A stretch of DNA of 64,000 bases, from the NCBI RefSeq assembly GCF_003001675.1, contig NZ_PVYW01000017.1, positions 1-64,000 of the forward strand. The letters run 5' to 3'. This document shows, in pieces, positions 26,054 through 35,294 of this stretch (within the stretch, counting starts at the first letter, position 1; every line of letters starts with the position of its first letter). Made by a program: the position numbers and the translations under genes. Below the pieces are notes generated by a model. The model ran no database searches. It was given only the letters and a program-made list of their open reading frames with translations, and was not told where the DNA came from. The stretch is from Cohnella sp. SGD-V74 (GTDB lineage Bacteria; Bacillota; Bacilli; Paenibacillales; Paenibacillaceae).

Positions 26054-29000
26054 TCAGCCGTTGGAGCCGTCCAACTTCTGCATCAGCCTGAAGATCAATG
26101 CAGCGCTTTCGGCGCGCGTTCCGTTCTCCAACGGACTGAACTTCGTCTTCGAGCGGCCTTCGCCCACCCCGAGTGCGTTGGCTTTGCGGATTGCCGCTTG
26201 CGCCCAGCCGGGAGCCGCATCGATATCGGCAAATTCAGTCGATTCGTTATCCGCTGCGATGACGCCCGTCTTGTATTCGTAAGCGCGAACGATCATCGCC
26301 GCCATCTCCTGACGGGTGATCGAGGCATTAGGCGCGAATTTGGTCGCTCCGGCCCCCTGCACGATGCCCGCCCGAACCGCCAGAGCAACGTCATGCGCGT
26401 ACCATGCATTCGGATTCACGTCGGCAAAGTCGACCGTTGCCGCTTCCTGAAGATCCAGCAGGCGAACGAGCAGCGTTGTAAATTCGGAACGCGTAATCGA
26501 ACGGGCAGGCTCGAACGAATCGAGCGATACGCCCGTAATCAGCTGTCTGGCCGCGAGCTGCTTCACTTGCCCGCTTGCCCAGTGCGAATCGGGCAAATCC
26601 GCGAATTGCTTCTCGTATGCGAGAACCGCGTATCGGCCCGGCTCGCGCACGTCTGCCGCCAGCTTGCCGTCGCCGTTCACTCCGCCGACGTACTTCAGCT
26701 TGCCGTCCGCTTCGAGCCGGTAAATTCCGACCAAGCTTCCGTCGATAACGGCAGGAAGCAAGAGGGACAGCGGCTCTTCAAACTCGCTCAAATCCGCCGA
26801 TGCGCCGCTCGGCCGCGTCAAACTCAGCGTAAATCCGACTGCTCCTCCAGCCGTTCGGATAGACGCTCCGGTGCGCTTCCGCTCCGCGGCCAGCAGCGCG
26901 TCAAGCTCGCCTTCCTGCACCGCATTCGTCCGCAGCACGATGCTGCCGCCCTGCGCGGAGTCGTCTTCCGCAAGCTTCTGCCACGACTTGAGCAATGACG
27001 CCGGAACGCCGATTCCGATGCCGTTCGCCTCTATCGCCAGAGCGTTGTCCGCAAGCCACTCAGCGGCATTGCCCGGTAAAATCAATTCGGAGACCGGCTT
27101 GTCGAAGCTCAGCTTAACCTGTCCGTTAACAGCAGCCTCTTGCTGAAGCCTCTCTCCGGTAATTTCTACCCGCTCCGGCGACGGTTCGGGGGTAATCGGA
27201 GGAACAGGAGGGGTAACGGGAGAAGGATTTGTACTGCCCTCGCTGCCACTTCCGTTGCCGTTGCCGCCACCACTGCCATTGCCATTTCCGTTACCATTAC
27301 CCTCTCCGTTGCCTTCGCCCGATCCCTCTGCGCTCTGCTTAACCGTCAGCGTAAACGACGCCGACTTGCCCGCATAAGCCGCGGATATAACCGTCGTCCC
27401 GGCAACATGGGCGCGAACAGTGCCGTCCGCGTCCACGGTGGCGACCGTCTCGTCGCTGCTCGCGTACTGCACGCCTTCGGTCAGCACGACCTCATCGTCA
27501 TTGTCGAACAACGCGCTGGCGACCGCTTGGCCGGTCGTTCCTTCCTCGAGCTCCGCCGGTCCTTCCAGGCGGATGCCGATCAATTCGGCCTCCGGTTCGA
27601 CGACCTGCAGCTCGAACGATTTCGCTTGGCCTTGATAACGGACGGTGATCGTCGCGTTCCCTCCGCGATGGGCGCGGAGCGTTCCATCCGGATCGACGGA
27701 AGCGACCGTCTCGTCGCTGCTCTCGTATTGAACGCCCGCCGTTACAAGCAGACGCGAGTCGTTGCTGTACAGCGCCTCCGTGCGGATGGACGCGGAAGCG
27801 CCCGCGAGCAATGATTCGGGGGCCGAGACGACTAGATCCGCAAGCGCCGGTACGTCCGGCTTTAATGTAATTTCCAGATAGGACTTGTAGATGCCGTTCT
27901 CGTTTTCCTTACTGCGGATATCGGCAGACAGATCCGTCGTCAGCTCCTTTAGCGTGACGCTGAAGACCCGATTCGGCTCGGTCAAGGATCGGGCCTCGTC
28001 CGTCACGTCGAACGATCTCCACTGAAGCTGATTGGAGAACAGGATTTTGTCCGCCAATGCTCCCGCGGCGGGCTTCGTATTCCACGTCACCGCGCCCTCT
28101 GACCAATCGTCGGCAATCCGGAAAGCGCCGATCTCCGCCGTTCCCGTACGGCTGTCGTTAATTCTGCTGTACACGAACAGCTTGGCCGAGTCAATCTCCG
28201 CGCTGGCATCCAATTCGTTCAGATCGAATTTCAGCAGCACCTCGCGCAAATAATTGCCGGTGCCGTTTTTGATATTCAAATACCCGACCGAGCCGAAGTT
28301 GGTCGAAGCGCTGTCTCCGGCGTTGACATAGGCATCCTCGGCAACGGATACGACGATCGGCTGCTCGAACTCGACCGTGCGGTTCGGGTCGAAGCGCAGC
28401 TTGATCGCATAGGTTTGTCCCATGCCGCCCTGCGTGTCGATCTCCAACCGGAGATAGGGCATCGTCTGCAGCACTCGAACTCTCGAATCCGCTGCGATCG
28501 TCTCTCCGGCCACCTTGGCGAGATCGACGACGACCTTGTTCGCCTTCCAGGTCGGATCGGACACCGCTACCGTCAGCTCCGTTCCTTGCTCGCGCACCTG
28601 GACGGAAGCCGGACGATCCGTCCTCACGCCTGCTGCCGCGGCGCCTTCCCAGAAGTTGTAGGAGCTTACGCCCAGCTTTTTCTCTTTAACGGCATGCGCC
28701 TGGTTCGTCTGGCTGAGAATCTCGATATCGGGATTGCTGCTGTAGCTCTCCGTCGCCGAAGCGTCCTGATTGGGCAGCAGAACGTAAGCGTAATCGCCGT
28801 TGTCCGGCGCCGTTCCGTGCCCGAAGGCCAGGCTCAAATAATTTCTCGTTACTTCGTCGGCGCTCTCGCCCGAATTGATCGCCTTCCACGAGCCTGTTCT
28901 CGCTTCCCGCAAGGCGGAAATCGCCGGACTGTGCGGGAAGTAGTAGCCGATCCGTTCACCCGGAACGTTCCCTGCCAGATGCGCCCACCGAACGTCGCTC

Positions 29001-31573
29001 AACGTCGCCTGCCAGCCAAGCTGGCTCGGCTGCGCTTCGCCGTTGACGAGCAGGACGTTATCGCCGGCATCGTTGATCTGGCGATTCTCCACGATCGTCT
29101 CCACGTTGCGCTGGTCGGGGCTTGCAATGCCAGAACCCAGGGCAACGATCTCGTCGTCGAACATGAACCAGGATTTTTTCGCTTTCAGATTGCTTCCCGT
29201 GCTCTTGCTCAGGGACATATCCAGACCTGCCGAACCGTACAGCCCGTCGATCGACGAGCCGCCGACCCAATCGCTGCCGTTATAGAAGGAACCCCAAGCC
29301 GCCGGCGCTTTCGCATAGCCGTCCGTCGTCGTCCCCGGCAAACGGAAGCTGTTCACCGTCGGCCAGTATTGGTTGCTGAACTGCTTCAGATCGTCAGTGT
29401 ACAAGCTTGTCATTCCGATGCCGGTGTACCAGCCTTTGGCATTCTCGCCGTTGCCGAACTCGAAAGCAGAGATCCGGTCGGAGAACATGCTGATGCCGAA
29501 GCCGAAGCCTTCCCGCAGATGCGCGACACGGTCCATCGCCGAAAACTGCTGATGCTTCACAAGCGGTCCTCGCGGCGTAACGGCGGGGTCCGTCGCGATG
29601 CTCTTGAGCACGTTAATATCGTACAGGGACAGGCCGCGATAATACGATTCGAAGCTGGTATCCGCGGCAATCCATTCCTTGATCTTGCTTTTCATGCTTG
29701 CCGCATAAGGCTCGGGAGCTCCCTGCGTCAATCTTCCTATCGTGCGAATAATGCCCCGTCCCGTCAGATGGTCGGAATCCCGCGAGCGCGAAATGCTGCG
29801 CCCTCTGACCGAATCCATAATCGCCCCTTTGTAGATCAACGGTTCGAAGACGTTCTCCACCCACCGGTACACATTTTCCACGTTCGGATCCGTTATCTCC
29901 CACGGCGAACCGCTGTACAAGTAGAGCAAATCCGATACCCGCCCCAGCAGAACGGAACCGTAGCCTCCGGTATAAGCGTTGTTGCTGTGCTGGATCAACG
30001 AGCCGTCTCGGTAAATGCCGTCGCCCGAGCTCGTATACTGGAACTCGCCCGAGATGGAGCCTCTGGCCAGGTCGACTCTCGCGGAATTATCGCCCAACAC
30101 CCCGGACAGCGTGACGACGAGAGCTTTGTCCAGCAGATTGGCGCCGGTCTCAACGACGCTTGCGTTCTGCACCCGTTTGCGAGGATCGGGCACAAACCGG
30201 TCTATCGTCTGCAAGTATTGGCTGCGCTTGGCTTCGGGCAGCTCGTCGTACAGCAGCACAAGGACGTTGGCAAGCGCTTGGGGCGCGCCGATCTCCCAAT
30301 CCCACCAATTGTCGCTGATCGACTTGCCCGGATGATATTGATATTGATGCATCCATTCCAGCGCTTTCAGCGCGTCGCTCAGCAGTTCGGCATTGCCGTA
30401 GTAAGCCGAATGAGGGTTCGAATACGCCGCTGCCATGTCGACAATTCGGCCGTAAGCGCTCGAAATGTTGGCCGACTTCGTATTCGTCTTCGTAATGACG
30501 CCCGCGAACAAGGCGGTCGGATCGGCCTCCTTGCTGAGCAAGTCCCAGCTTCCCGTCTGCTCGGCATTCGAGACTTTGGCATTGAGCAGCTCGATCGCCA
30601 GTTGGATGTCGGGATCGCCGACCTGGATTTCCTGCCCGCCCAGCAGCAGGTCGCGCCATTTTGCGCGCAATGAGGCATAGCCGTCCAGCATCTCGGACGA
30701 TTCGATCATCACTGTGCTCTGTGCCGCGAACAGCCCATCCGTGGTAGCTGCGCGAATGACAGCGGTTCCAATATCGTGAGCCGTAACCGTGCCCTGCTGA
30801 TCAACGGTCGCCACGCCCGGATTCAAGGAGCTCCACGTCAACTCGTAACCGGAGCTGTCCGCAGGCAGCACTCGGGGAACCAGCGTAAAGCTGTCGTCCT
30901 TGCGCAGCTTGACCGTCGCCGGCTCCAACGCAAGGCTGGTCATGCCGTCCCATTCCTGAAGCGTAATATCGTCAAACCATGCCGTTCCCGTGCCCGTTTC
31001 GAAGAACGGCTCCAAGCGGATGTAACGGGTCGATTGCGGCGCGTTCAGAATCATCTCCCGATACGTCCAGTCGTTCGTTCCGGTCAGTTTGCTGAGACTG
31101 GGACCGTCCCCGATTTTCACGTTCGATCCGTCCTTGGAGGTCAGCTTCTCCCAGTACTGGGTTCTGATGAATACGCCCTGGCTGGCGGCAACGTCCTCTG
31201 TCTTGATCCAGGCTCCCAACTTAAACGTCCTTCCTCCGGCAGGCACCTGGTCCACCGTCACGTCCTGGCTTAATCCGGTTCTGGCCGTGGCCGGGTGCTT
31301 GACTTCGACCGAGCTGCCGCCGGAACGGTACACAGCGTCCGTCACCGATACGAGCCCGCCGGCGGTAGCCTTCCACACTCCCCAGCCGTCGGCTCCCGCT
31401 CCGTTCACCCAATCCGCTTGGCCGGTTTTCACCGTTTCGAAGCCGCCGTTATATGCCAGATTCGAGGAAGCTGCCCGAACGCTCGGCTGGGCAGCCGGCG
31501 CTGCCGCAGAAATCAGCTGAACCGCCATCGATATCGCCAGCACCCTGCTCACACCTCTTAAAAGCGCTTTCAA
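26054..31573 (-). CDS. S-layer-anchored PL8 polysaccharide lyase
   Basis: About 1839 residues, exported by an N-terminal signal (about 1-35). Order of domains: a carbohydrate-binding-like beta-sandwich (about 40-210), a Big_2 Ig-like domain (215-300), a PL8 catalytic alpha-toroid (310-650) with Trp/Asn-rich DNWWDWEIG, Asn in ETGANLLDK, IQHSNNAYTGGYG with His and Tyr nine apart as in Streptococcus hyaluronate lyase, and RGRSISR, then PL8 beta domains (690-1075), a DNRLRE/CBM96-like domain (1080-1250), two Ig-like domains, a Gly/Asn linker near 1430 and three SLH repeats (1655-1839). It cleaves a uronate-containing polymer at the cell wall. I place the start at TTG 31573, with AGAGGTGA at the right distance; ATG 31579 and GTG 31582 lie too close to the SD. 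Confidence 0.9.
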   Translation of the reverse strand: MKALLRGVSRVLAISMAVQLISAAAPAAQPSVRAASSNLAYNGGFETVKTGQADWVNGAGADGWGVWKATAGGLVSVTDAVYRSGGSSVEVKHPATARTGLSQDVTVDQVPAGGRTFKLGAWIKTEDVAASQGVFIRTQYWEKLTSKDGSNVKIGDGPSLSKLTGTNDWTYREMILNAPQSTRYIRLEPFFETGTGTAWFDDITLQEWDGMTSLALEPATVKLRKDDSFTLVPRVLPADSSGYELTWSSLNPGVATVDQQGTVTAHDIGTAVIRAATTDGLFAAQSTVMIESSEMLDGYASLRAKWRDLLLGGQEIQVGDPDIQLAIELLNAKVSNAEQTGSWDLLSKEADPTALFAGVITKTNTKSANISSAYGRIVDMAAAYSNPHSAYYGNAELLSDALKALEWMHQYQYHPGKSISDNWWDWEIGAPQALANVLVLLYDELPEAKRSQYLQTIDRFVPDPRKRVQNASVVETGANLLDKALVVTLSGVLGDNSARVDLARGSISGEFQYTSSGDGIYRDGSLIQHSNNAYTGGYGSVLLGRVSDLLYLYSGSPWEITDPNVENVYRWVENVFEPLIYKGAIMDSVRGRSISRSRDSDHLTGRGIIRTIGRLTQGAPEPYAASMKSKIKEWIAADTSFESYYRGLSLYDINVLKSIATDPAVTPRGPLVKHQQFSAMDRVAHLREGFGFGISMFSDRISAFEFGNGENAKGWYTGIGMTSLYTDDLKQFSNQYWPTVNSFRLPGTTTDGYAKAPAAWGSFYNGSDWVGGSSIDGLYGSAGLDMSLSKSTGSNLKAKKSWFMFDDEIVALGSGIASPDQRNVETIVENRQINDAGDNVLLVNGEAQPSQLGWQATLSDVRWAHLAGNVPGERIGYYFPHSPAISALREARTGSWKAINSGESADEVTRNYLSLAFGHGTAPDNGDYAYVLLPNQDASATESYSSNPDIEILSQTNQAHAVKEKKLGVSSYNFWEGAAAAGVRTDRPASVQVREQGTELTVAVSDPTWKANKVVVDLAKVAGETIAADSRVRVLQTMPYLRLEIDTQGGMGQTYAIKLRFDPNRTVEFEQPIVVSVAEDAYVNAGDSASTNFGSVGYLNIKNGTGNYLREVLLKFDLNELDASAEIDSAKLFVYSRINDSRTGTAEIGAFRIADDWSEGAVTWNTKPAAGALADKILFSNQLQWRSFDVTDEARSLTEPNRVFSVTLKELTTDLSADIRSKENENGIYKSYLEITLKPDVPALADLVVSAPESLLAGASASIRTEALYSNDSRLLVTAGVQYESSDETVASVDPDGTLRAHRGGNATITVRYQGQAKSFELQVVEPEAELIGIRLEGPAELEEGTTGQAVASALFDNDDEVVLTEGVQYASSDETVATVDADGTVRAHVAGTTVISAAYAGKSASFTLTVKQSAEGSGEGNGEGNGNGNGNGSGGGNGNGSGSEGSTNPSPVTPPVPPITPEPSPERVEITGERLQQEAAVNGQVKLSFDKPVSELILPGNAAEWLADNALAIEANGIGIGVPASLLKSWQKLAEDDSAQGGSIVLRTNAVQEGELDALLAAERKRTGASIRTAGGAVGFTLSLTRPSGASADLSEFEEPLSLLLPAVIDGSLVGIYRLEADGKLKYVGGVNGDGKLAADVREPGRYAVLAYEKQFADLPDSHWASGQVKQLAARQLITGVSLDSFEPARSITRSEFTTLLVRLLDLQEAATVDFADVNPNAWYAHDVALAVRAGIVQGAGATKFAPNASITRQEMAAMIVRAYEYKTGVIAADNESTEFADIDAAPGWAQAAIRKANALGVGEGRSKTKFSPLENGTRAESAALIFRLMQKLDGSNG
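31559..31572 (-). promoter_or_regulatory. cre-like site at the PL8 start
   Basis: The minus strand reads TGAAAGCGCTTTTA, matching TGWAARCGYTWNCW at 13 of 14 positions. It overlaps the start codon of the lyase gene, a position where bound CcpA could act as a roadblock. Confidence 0.55.
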
Positions 31574-31621
31574 GAACATCACCTCTGGATAAATTGGATT
31601 GAGTCATGCCTGGAGTAAAAA

Positions 31622-31743
31622 AGAGGCTGTCCCAATAAGCCAGGGCAACCCAAATGATCAGAAAAGAATGGGGATATATCTCCATGTTCAGGAATCGATC
31701 ATTTGATGTTGTTATCCTCTAGTGGCTTATGGGACGGCCCCTC
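31622..31743. repeat. MITE-like foldback element A, also the probable terminator of the binding-protein gene
   Basis: About 121 bases with imperfect terminal inverted repeats: left end GAGGCTGTCCCAATAAGCCA (31623-31642), right end the complement of GAGGGGCCGTCCCATAAGCC (31743-31724). It starts 7 bases after the binding-protein stop and, read leftward, ends in GCCTC plus a T run, so it could terminate that transcript. Its ends share the CTGTCCCATA core with element B at 49762-49977. Confidence 0.7.
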
Positions 31744-31750
31744 GCTGCTA

Positions 31751-33400
31751 TTAACGCTGTTGGAAGCGGTCGAAAGCGGCTTGCTGAATTTCAATCGCAC
31801 GATCGATGCCCATTTTCTTGAATTGCTCCAGCGCTTTGTCGAAGCTGTCGATTTGGGAGGAGCCCATGATAATCTTCGTCACGACTTCCTCGCGGTACGT
31901 GTTGACGTCGGTCATGATTTTCGCGTATTCGGAAGCTTCGTCCGGCGTCATCGCGATCGGCGGAATGAGCACGGAAGCCGCGTTGCCCGCGAATTGGGCG
32001 AATACTTTGACCGCTTCCTTCTGCGCGTCCAGCGCATAGTATTGGTCGTTGTAACGGTCGTCGTCCGGTCCCGGGAACGGATAGTTGGCGATAAAATGTT
32101 TGCCCATCGCTTGGCCGATCGGCAGCTTGTCCGGGTTGGCCATGATCAAGTCGGTATATTTCGGCTGTCCGTCCACCAGCGTGTAGGTTTTGCCCTCGAC
32201 GCCGAAGTTTTTGAGCATCGCGCCTTCTTCGCTGAACAGGTAATCCAGCGCCTTGACCGTCTCGGCCGGATTTTTGTTCGTGCTGGAGATGAGCGCTCCC
32301 GTGTTGCTGTAATCCCAGCCCGTCTCGGTGAAGCGCGGCTCGTCGCCTTTGTTGAGCACCGGATATTGCACGCCGGCCAGCATCGCGCTCGGGTTGCTCT
32401 CCTGCAGGGCAGGCAGCCATGCGCCCAAGCTTCCTCCGATATATCCGAACGTAGCGGCCGCTTTGCCGGACGTCATCTTCGCTTCCTTGGCGCTGTTGTC
32501 GTTGGAAGCGTAATCCGGATCGATCAAGCCGTCCTTGTACCACTGCTGCATGCGAGTCAGGTAGTCCTTAAACGCAGGCTGCTGCGGACCGTACAACACT
32601 TTGCTGCCGTCGAGATAGAAATCTTTGCCGATGCCGTACGCTCCGAGGAAGTCCATCGAATCCTTGGAACCGAGCAGCGTCGTCTTCTCCGAAGTGTACG
32701 GGAAGATGCCTTTCTTCTCTTTAATCGTGCGCAGCACGTTTTCCCACTCGTCGATCGTCTCCGGCATCGCCAGCCCCAGCTCGTCGAGCCAGTCTTTGCG
32801 GATCATCTGGCCGGAGAACGTCTTGTATTTGCCGTGATCGCCGACCTTCAGGTTCGGGAACACGTAGATGTCGCCGTTGTCGGACTTGATCTGCTTGGCG
32901 ATCAGCGGGTTCTCGTCCAAAATTTTCTTCAAGTTCGGCGCGTGCTGATCGATCAGTTCGTTCAGCTTAATGATGGTTCCGTCTTGGAACAGCTTGGCCG
33001 GTCCGCCTTGGAAGTTGCCCATGTTCCAGATGATGACGTCCGGATATTCGCCTGAAGCGATCATGACGCCGAATTGCTGCTGGGCGTCCGCGCTCGTGCC
33101 GGTGGGATGTTCGAACTTGAATTTGACGTTCGTCTTCTTCTCCCACTCCTGAACCATCTCTACGTCGCTCAGGCTCTGCACGACCGCTTGGGCGTTAGGG
33201 TTGAGCGGATGCCATACTTTCAAATTAACAGGCGCCGCCGAAGCGCCTCCGGAGCTTTGCGCTTCACCGGATTGGGACGGCGTGCCGCTCGCGGAGCTGT
33301 TGGAGTTGTTGCTGCTCTTGGAGCAAGCCGTGGCTACAGCTCCGAACGTAAGTACAATAGCGAGCAGAAGCGCGAATTTGGAGAAAGCTTTCTTCTTCAT
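31751..33400 (-). CDS. CUT1 solute-binding lipoprotein
   Basis: 549 residues. Lipobox ATAC with lipidated Cys26, Ser/Asn/Gly-rich linker, then an extracellular substrate-binding protein of the large LplA/YtcQ type (VKVWHPLN-like start, DVIIWNMG, SGQMIRKDWLDELGL). It captures oligosaccharide and delivers it to the LplB/LplC permeases. It is transcribed from its own copy of the 86-base promoter segment, and PL8 follows 170 bases later. The PL8 gene itself has no visible promoter other than possible readthrough of element A. Confidence 0.93.
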   Translation of the reverse strand: MKKKAFSKFALLLAIVLTFGAVATACSKSSNNSNSSASGTPSQSGEAQSSGGASAAPVNLKVWHPLNPNAQAVVQSLSDVEMVQEWEKKTNVKFKFEHPTGTSADAQQQFGVMIASGEYPDVIIWNMGNFQGGPAKLFQDGTIIKLNELIDQHAPNLKKILDENPLIAKQIKSDNGDIYVFPNLKVGDHGKYKTFSGQMIRKDWLDELGLAMPETIDEWENVLRTIKEKKGIFPYTSEKTTLLGSKDSMDFLGAYGIGKDFYLDGSKVLYGPQQPAFKDYLTRMQQWYKDGLIDPDYASNDNSAKEAKMTSGKAAATFGYIGGSLGAWLPALQESNPSAMLAGVQYPVLNKGDEPRFTETGWDYSNTGALISSTNKNPAETVKALDYLFSEEGAMLKNFGVEGKTYTLVDGQPKYTDLIMANPDKLPIGQAMGKHFIANYPFPGPDDDRYNDQYYALDAQKEAVKVFAQFAGNAASVLIPPIAMTPDEASEYAKIMTDVNTYREEVVTKIIMGSSQIDSFDKALEQFKKMGIDRAIEIQQAAFDRFQQR

Positions 33401-33507
33401 CTGTTACTCCCCTTTTAAGTTGAGTTGGATGTTCCTGCATGACCGCTGCACGTTGCAAGGCGGCCGGCGGTTCATCTGCTTTTCATGGTATAGGGGACCC
33501 GGGGATC

Positions 33508-33593
33508 GTGTATATTCGCAACTCTTGAAGCCGTATTCAAATCTAGACAAATCGCGACTAACAATTCTTTACGGGGTTCATTTATCTTTGGAA
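33508..33593 (-). promoter_or_regulatory. 86-base promoter/operator segment of the binding-protein gene (copy 2)
   Basis: Near-copy of the segment before the permease operon (about 73 of 86 bases). On the minus strand TTGAAT and a downstream AATATA box form the probable promoter, about 108 bases before the ATG. The gap 33401-33701 holds only this segment and the leader. Confidence 0.65.
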
Positions 33594-33701
33594 ACCCCTT
33601 GGGAATGCCCTGTCCGAATAAGAGTCTATCACAAATTTCGGGTCTCGCAGCCGTTGAAAAGAAACAGAGCGCCATCCAATATATGGACGACGCTCCGCCG
33701 G

Positions 33702-33986
33702 TTAATGACGAGGGCTTTCCTGAATGACCTGCACGGCTTTCGTCAGCTCGCGCAAAATGTCGGACTGCAGCTGCGGCTCCTGGTAGATCGCTTTGATATA
33801 AGCTTCGCCGGCTTGGCCGGACGTATAACGCGGAGGCAGATGATTCAGCGCCAGCAAGACGATGTCCATCTGGCATTGCCCGCAGCTGCATTGCAGAATG
33901 CCCGTTTTTACGTAATGTTCGTCGAACAAGCCGCTGACGATCGGTTCCATCGCATTAAATACAGACAACTCCCGCGAAAAGAACAT
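33702..33986 (-). CDS. ComFB family protein
   Basis: 94 residues. The late competence protein ComFB signature is present: Cys33, Cys35 and Cys38 in CSCGQCQMDIVLLALNHLPP, then RYT. ATG 33986 follows GGGGAG; a longer frame to 34097 has no SD. In Bacillus comFB lies between comFA and comFC, but here it stands alone beside sugar genes. Some ComFB-domain proteins have been linked to cyclic dinucleotide binding; nothing in this sequence tests that. Confidence 0.85.
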   Translation of the reverse strand: MFFSRELSVFNAMEPIVSGLFDEHYVKTGILQCSCGQCQMDIVLLALNHLPPRYTSGQAGEAYIKAIYQEPQLQSDILRELTKAVQVIQESPRH

Positions 33987-34101
33987 AAATCCACTCCCCA
34001 CTCGCATCCATCCGACACTTCCCGTTCGGACCGGGCGCATTATCTCTCTGTTATGTGTATATATCGGTTTAATGTCCTCGGATCTACAGATATGCATCTA
34101 T

Positions 34102-34314
34102 TCATTCAGCCGTATGAGCCTTTAAGCAAGCTTGGCAGATGCACGCCTGATTGCGCGTTCCCTCCGGAAGCAGCTCGAACAGCGTTGGGGGAAACTTCTC
34201 GTCGACGCACCAGCAAGAACCGGTCGACGCTTTCGCGACGCTGCCGCAGCCGTTGCCGCCGCCGCACAGCGGACATCTGCCCGCATCAATCGCCTTCCCG
34301 CTATCCGCTCCCAT
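34102..34314 (-). CDS. cysteine-rich CWC family protein
   Basis: 70 residues with eight cysteines (14, 17, 23, 34, 36, 58, 60, 63), including CPLCGGGNGCG and the family-naming CWC at 34-36, then ACICQACL. The spacing suggests zinc or redox clusters. The start is taken as ATG 34314 with AGGGAGG upstream; the frame extends 19 codons further. No function is established for the family. Confidence 0.75.
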   Translation of the reverse strand: MGADSGKAIDAGRCPLCGGGNGCGSVAKASTGSCWCVDEKFPPTLFELLPEGTRNQACICQACLKAHTAE

Positions 34315-34352
34315 CGCCGCCCGCCTCCCTTGCTTCTGTCTTCCATTGTAGC

Positions 34353-34386
34353 AAAAAGACCGCTCCCGCAACAGCGAGGAGCGGCC
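34353..34386 (-). terminator. Rho-independent terminator of the isomerase operon
   Basis: On the minus strand GGCCGCTCC (34386-34378) and GGGAGCGGTC (34367-34358) pair across a ten-base loop, followed by five T residues (34357-34353). It lies just past the 34393 stop. Confidence 0.88.
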
Positions 34387-34392
34387 TTGCCT

Positions 34393-35277
34393 TTAGATTC
34401 TGGCTTTCAGGAATTGCACCGCGGCGGCGATGTCCGCCTCCGGATTCTTGCCGACCTCGCGCTCGATCGTCAAATATCCGCCGTAGCCGATGTCGCGAAG
34501 CGCCTTCAGGTAGGCGTCCCAATCGACTCCGCCCTCTCCGAGCGGAACTTCCCGGAACGCGTCTCCCGATTCAGCGTCCTGAGCGATCTTCTCGTGGTCG
34601 AGCGGATCGAAGCCGAGCGCTCCGTAGACCAGGCGCGGATCGACCTCGCGCAGCCGGATGCCGTCCTTGGCGTGCGTATGCACGATGTAATCGCGAAGAT
34701 TGTACACGCCTTGCGCCGGATCGTCGCCGGTCACCATGACCATGTTCGCCGGGTCGAAGTTGACGGAGACGCCTTTGGAGCTCAGTCCGTCCAAGAAGCT
34801 CTTCAGATGCGCCGAAGTTTCCGGACCGGTCTCGATCGCGAAATACGCATTCATGCTTGTCGCGTACCGGCTCAGCTCGTCGCACGCCAGATGCATCGCT
34901 TCGTACACTTCGCTGTTCTTGTCGTCCGGCACGATGCCGATGTGCGTCGTGACGACGTTCGTGCCCAGCTCTACGGCAAGATCGAGAATGCGCTTGGACT
35001 TCTCGACTTTGGCCGGGTTGGCCAGCTTATCCTGGAAGCCGTGGCCGCCCAGATCGCCGACGAGCGCGGAAATTTCCAAGCCAAGCGATTCGATGTACGA
35101 CTTCCATTCCTTGCGAGCCGCGGAAGACAGGTTGGCCGGGTCCATCTCGCCGGATACGGCATAGATTTGCACGCCGTCCGCGCCTACGCCTTTCGCCTTT
35201 ACCAAGCCTTCGCGAACGCCGACTCTGAAGCTGTCGACGATGACACCGATTTTCCAAGGGGTTACGATTCCGGACAT
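34393..35277 (-). CDS. sugar phosphate isomerase/epimerase (AP endonuclease 2 family barrel)
   Basis: 294 residues, a xylose-isomerase-like TIM barrel without signal peptide. Metal-binding residue positions are plausible in AIETGPETSAH, NFDPANMVMVTG, VHTHAKDG and IEREVG. Members isomerise or epimerise sugars, inosose derivatives or 3-keto sugars. Third gene of the leftward Gfo/Idh/MocA cluster, 17 bases after the second barrel; the pair of barrels plus a dehydrogenase suggests catabolism of an oxidised sugar or cyclitol. The exact substrate is unknown. Confidence 0.88.
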   Translation of the reverse strand: MSGIVTPWKIGVIVDSFRVGVREGLVKAKGVGADGVQIYAVSGEMDPANLSSAARKEWKSYIESLGLEISALVGDLGGHGFQDKLANPAKVEKSKRILDLAVELGTNVVTTHIGIVPDDKNSEVYEAMHLACDELSRYATSMNAYFAIETGPETSAHLKSFLDGLSSKGVSVNFDPANMVMVTGDDPAQGVYNLRDYIVHTHAKDGIRLREVDPRLVYGALGFDPLDHEKIAQDAESGDAFREVPLGEGGVDWDAYLKALRDIGYGGYLTIEREVGKNPEADIAAAVQFLKARI

Positions 35278-35294
35278 TCTTTACCACTCCCTGT

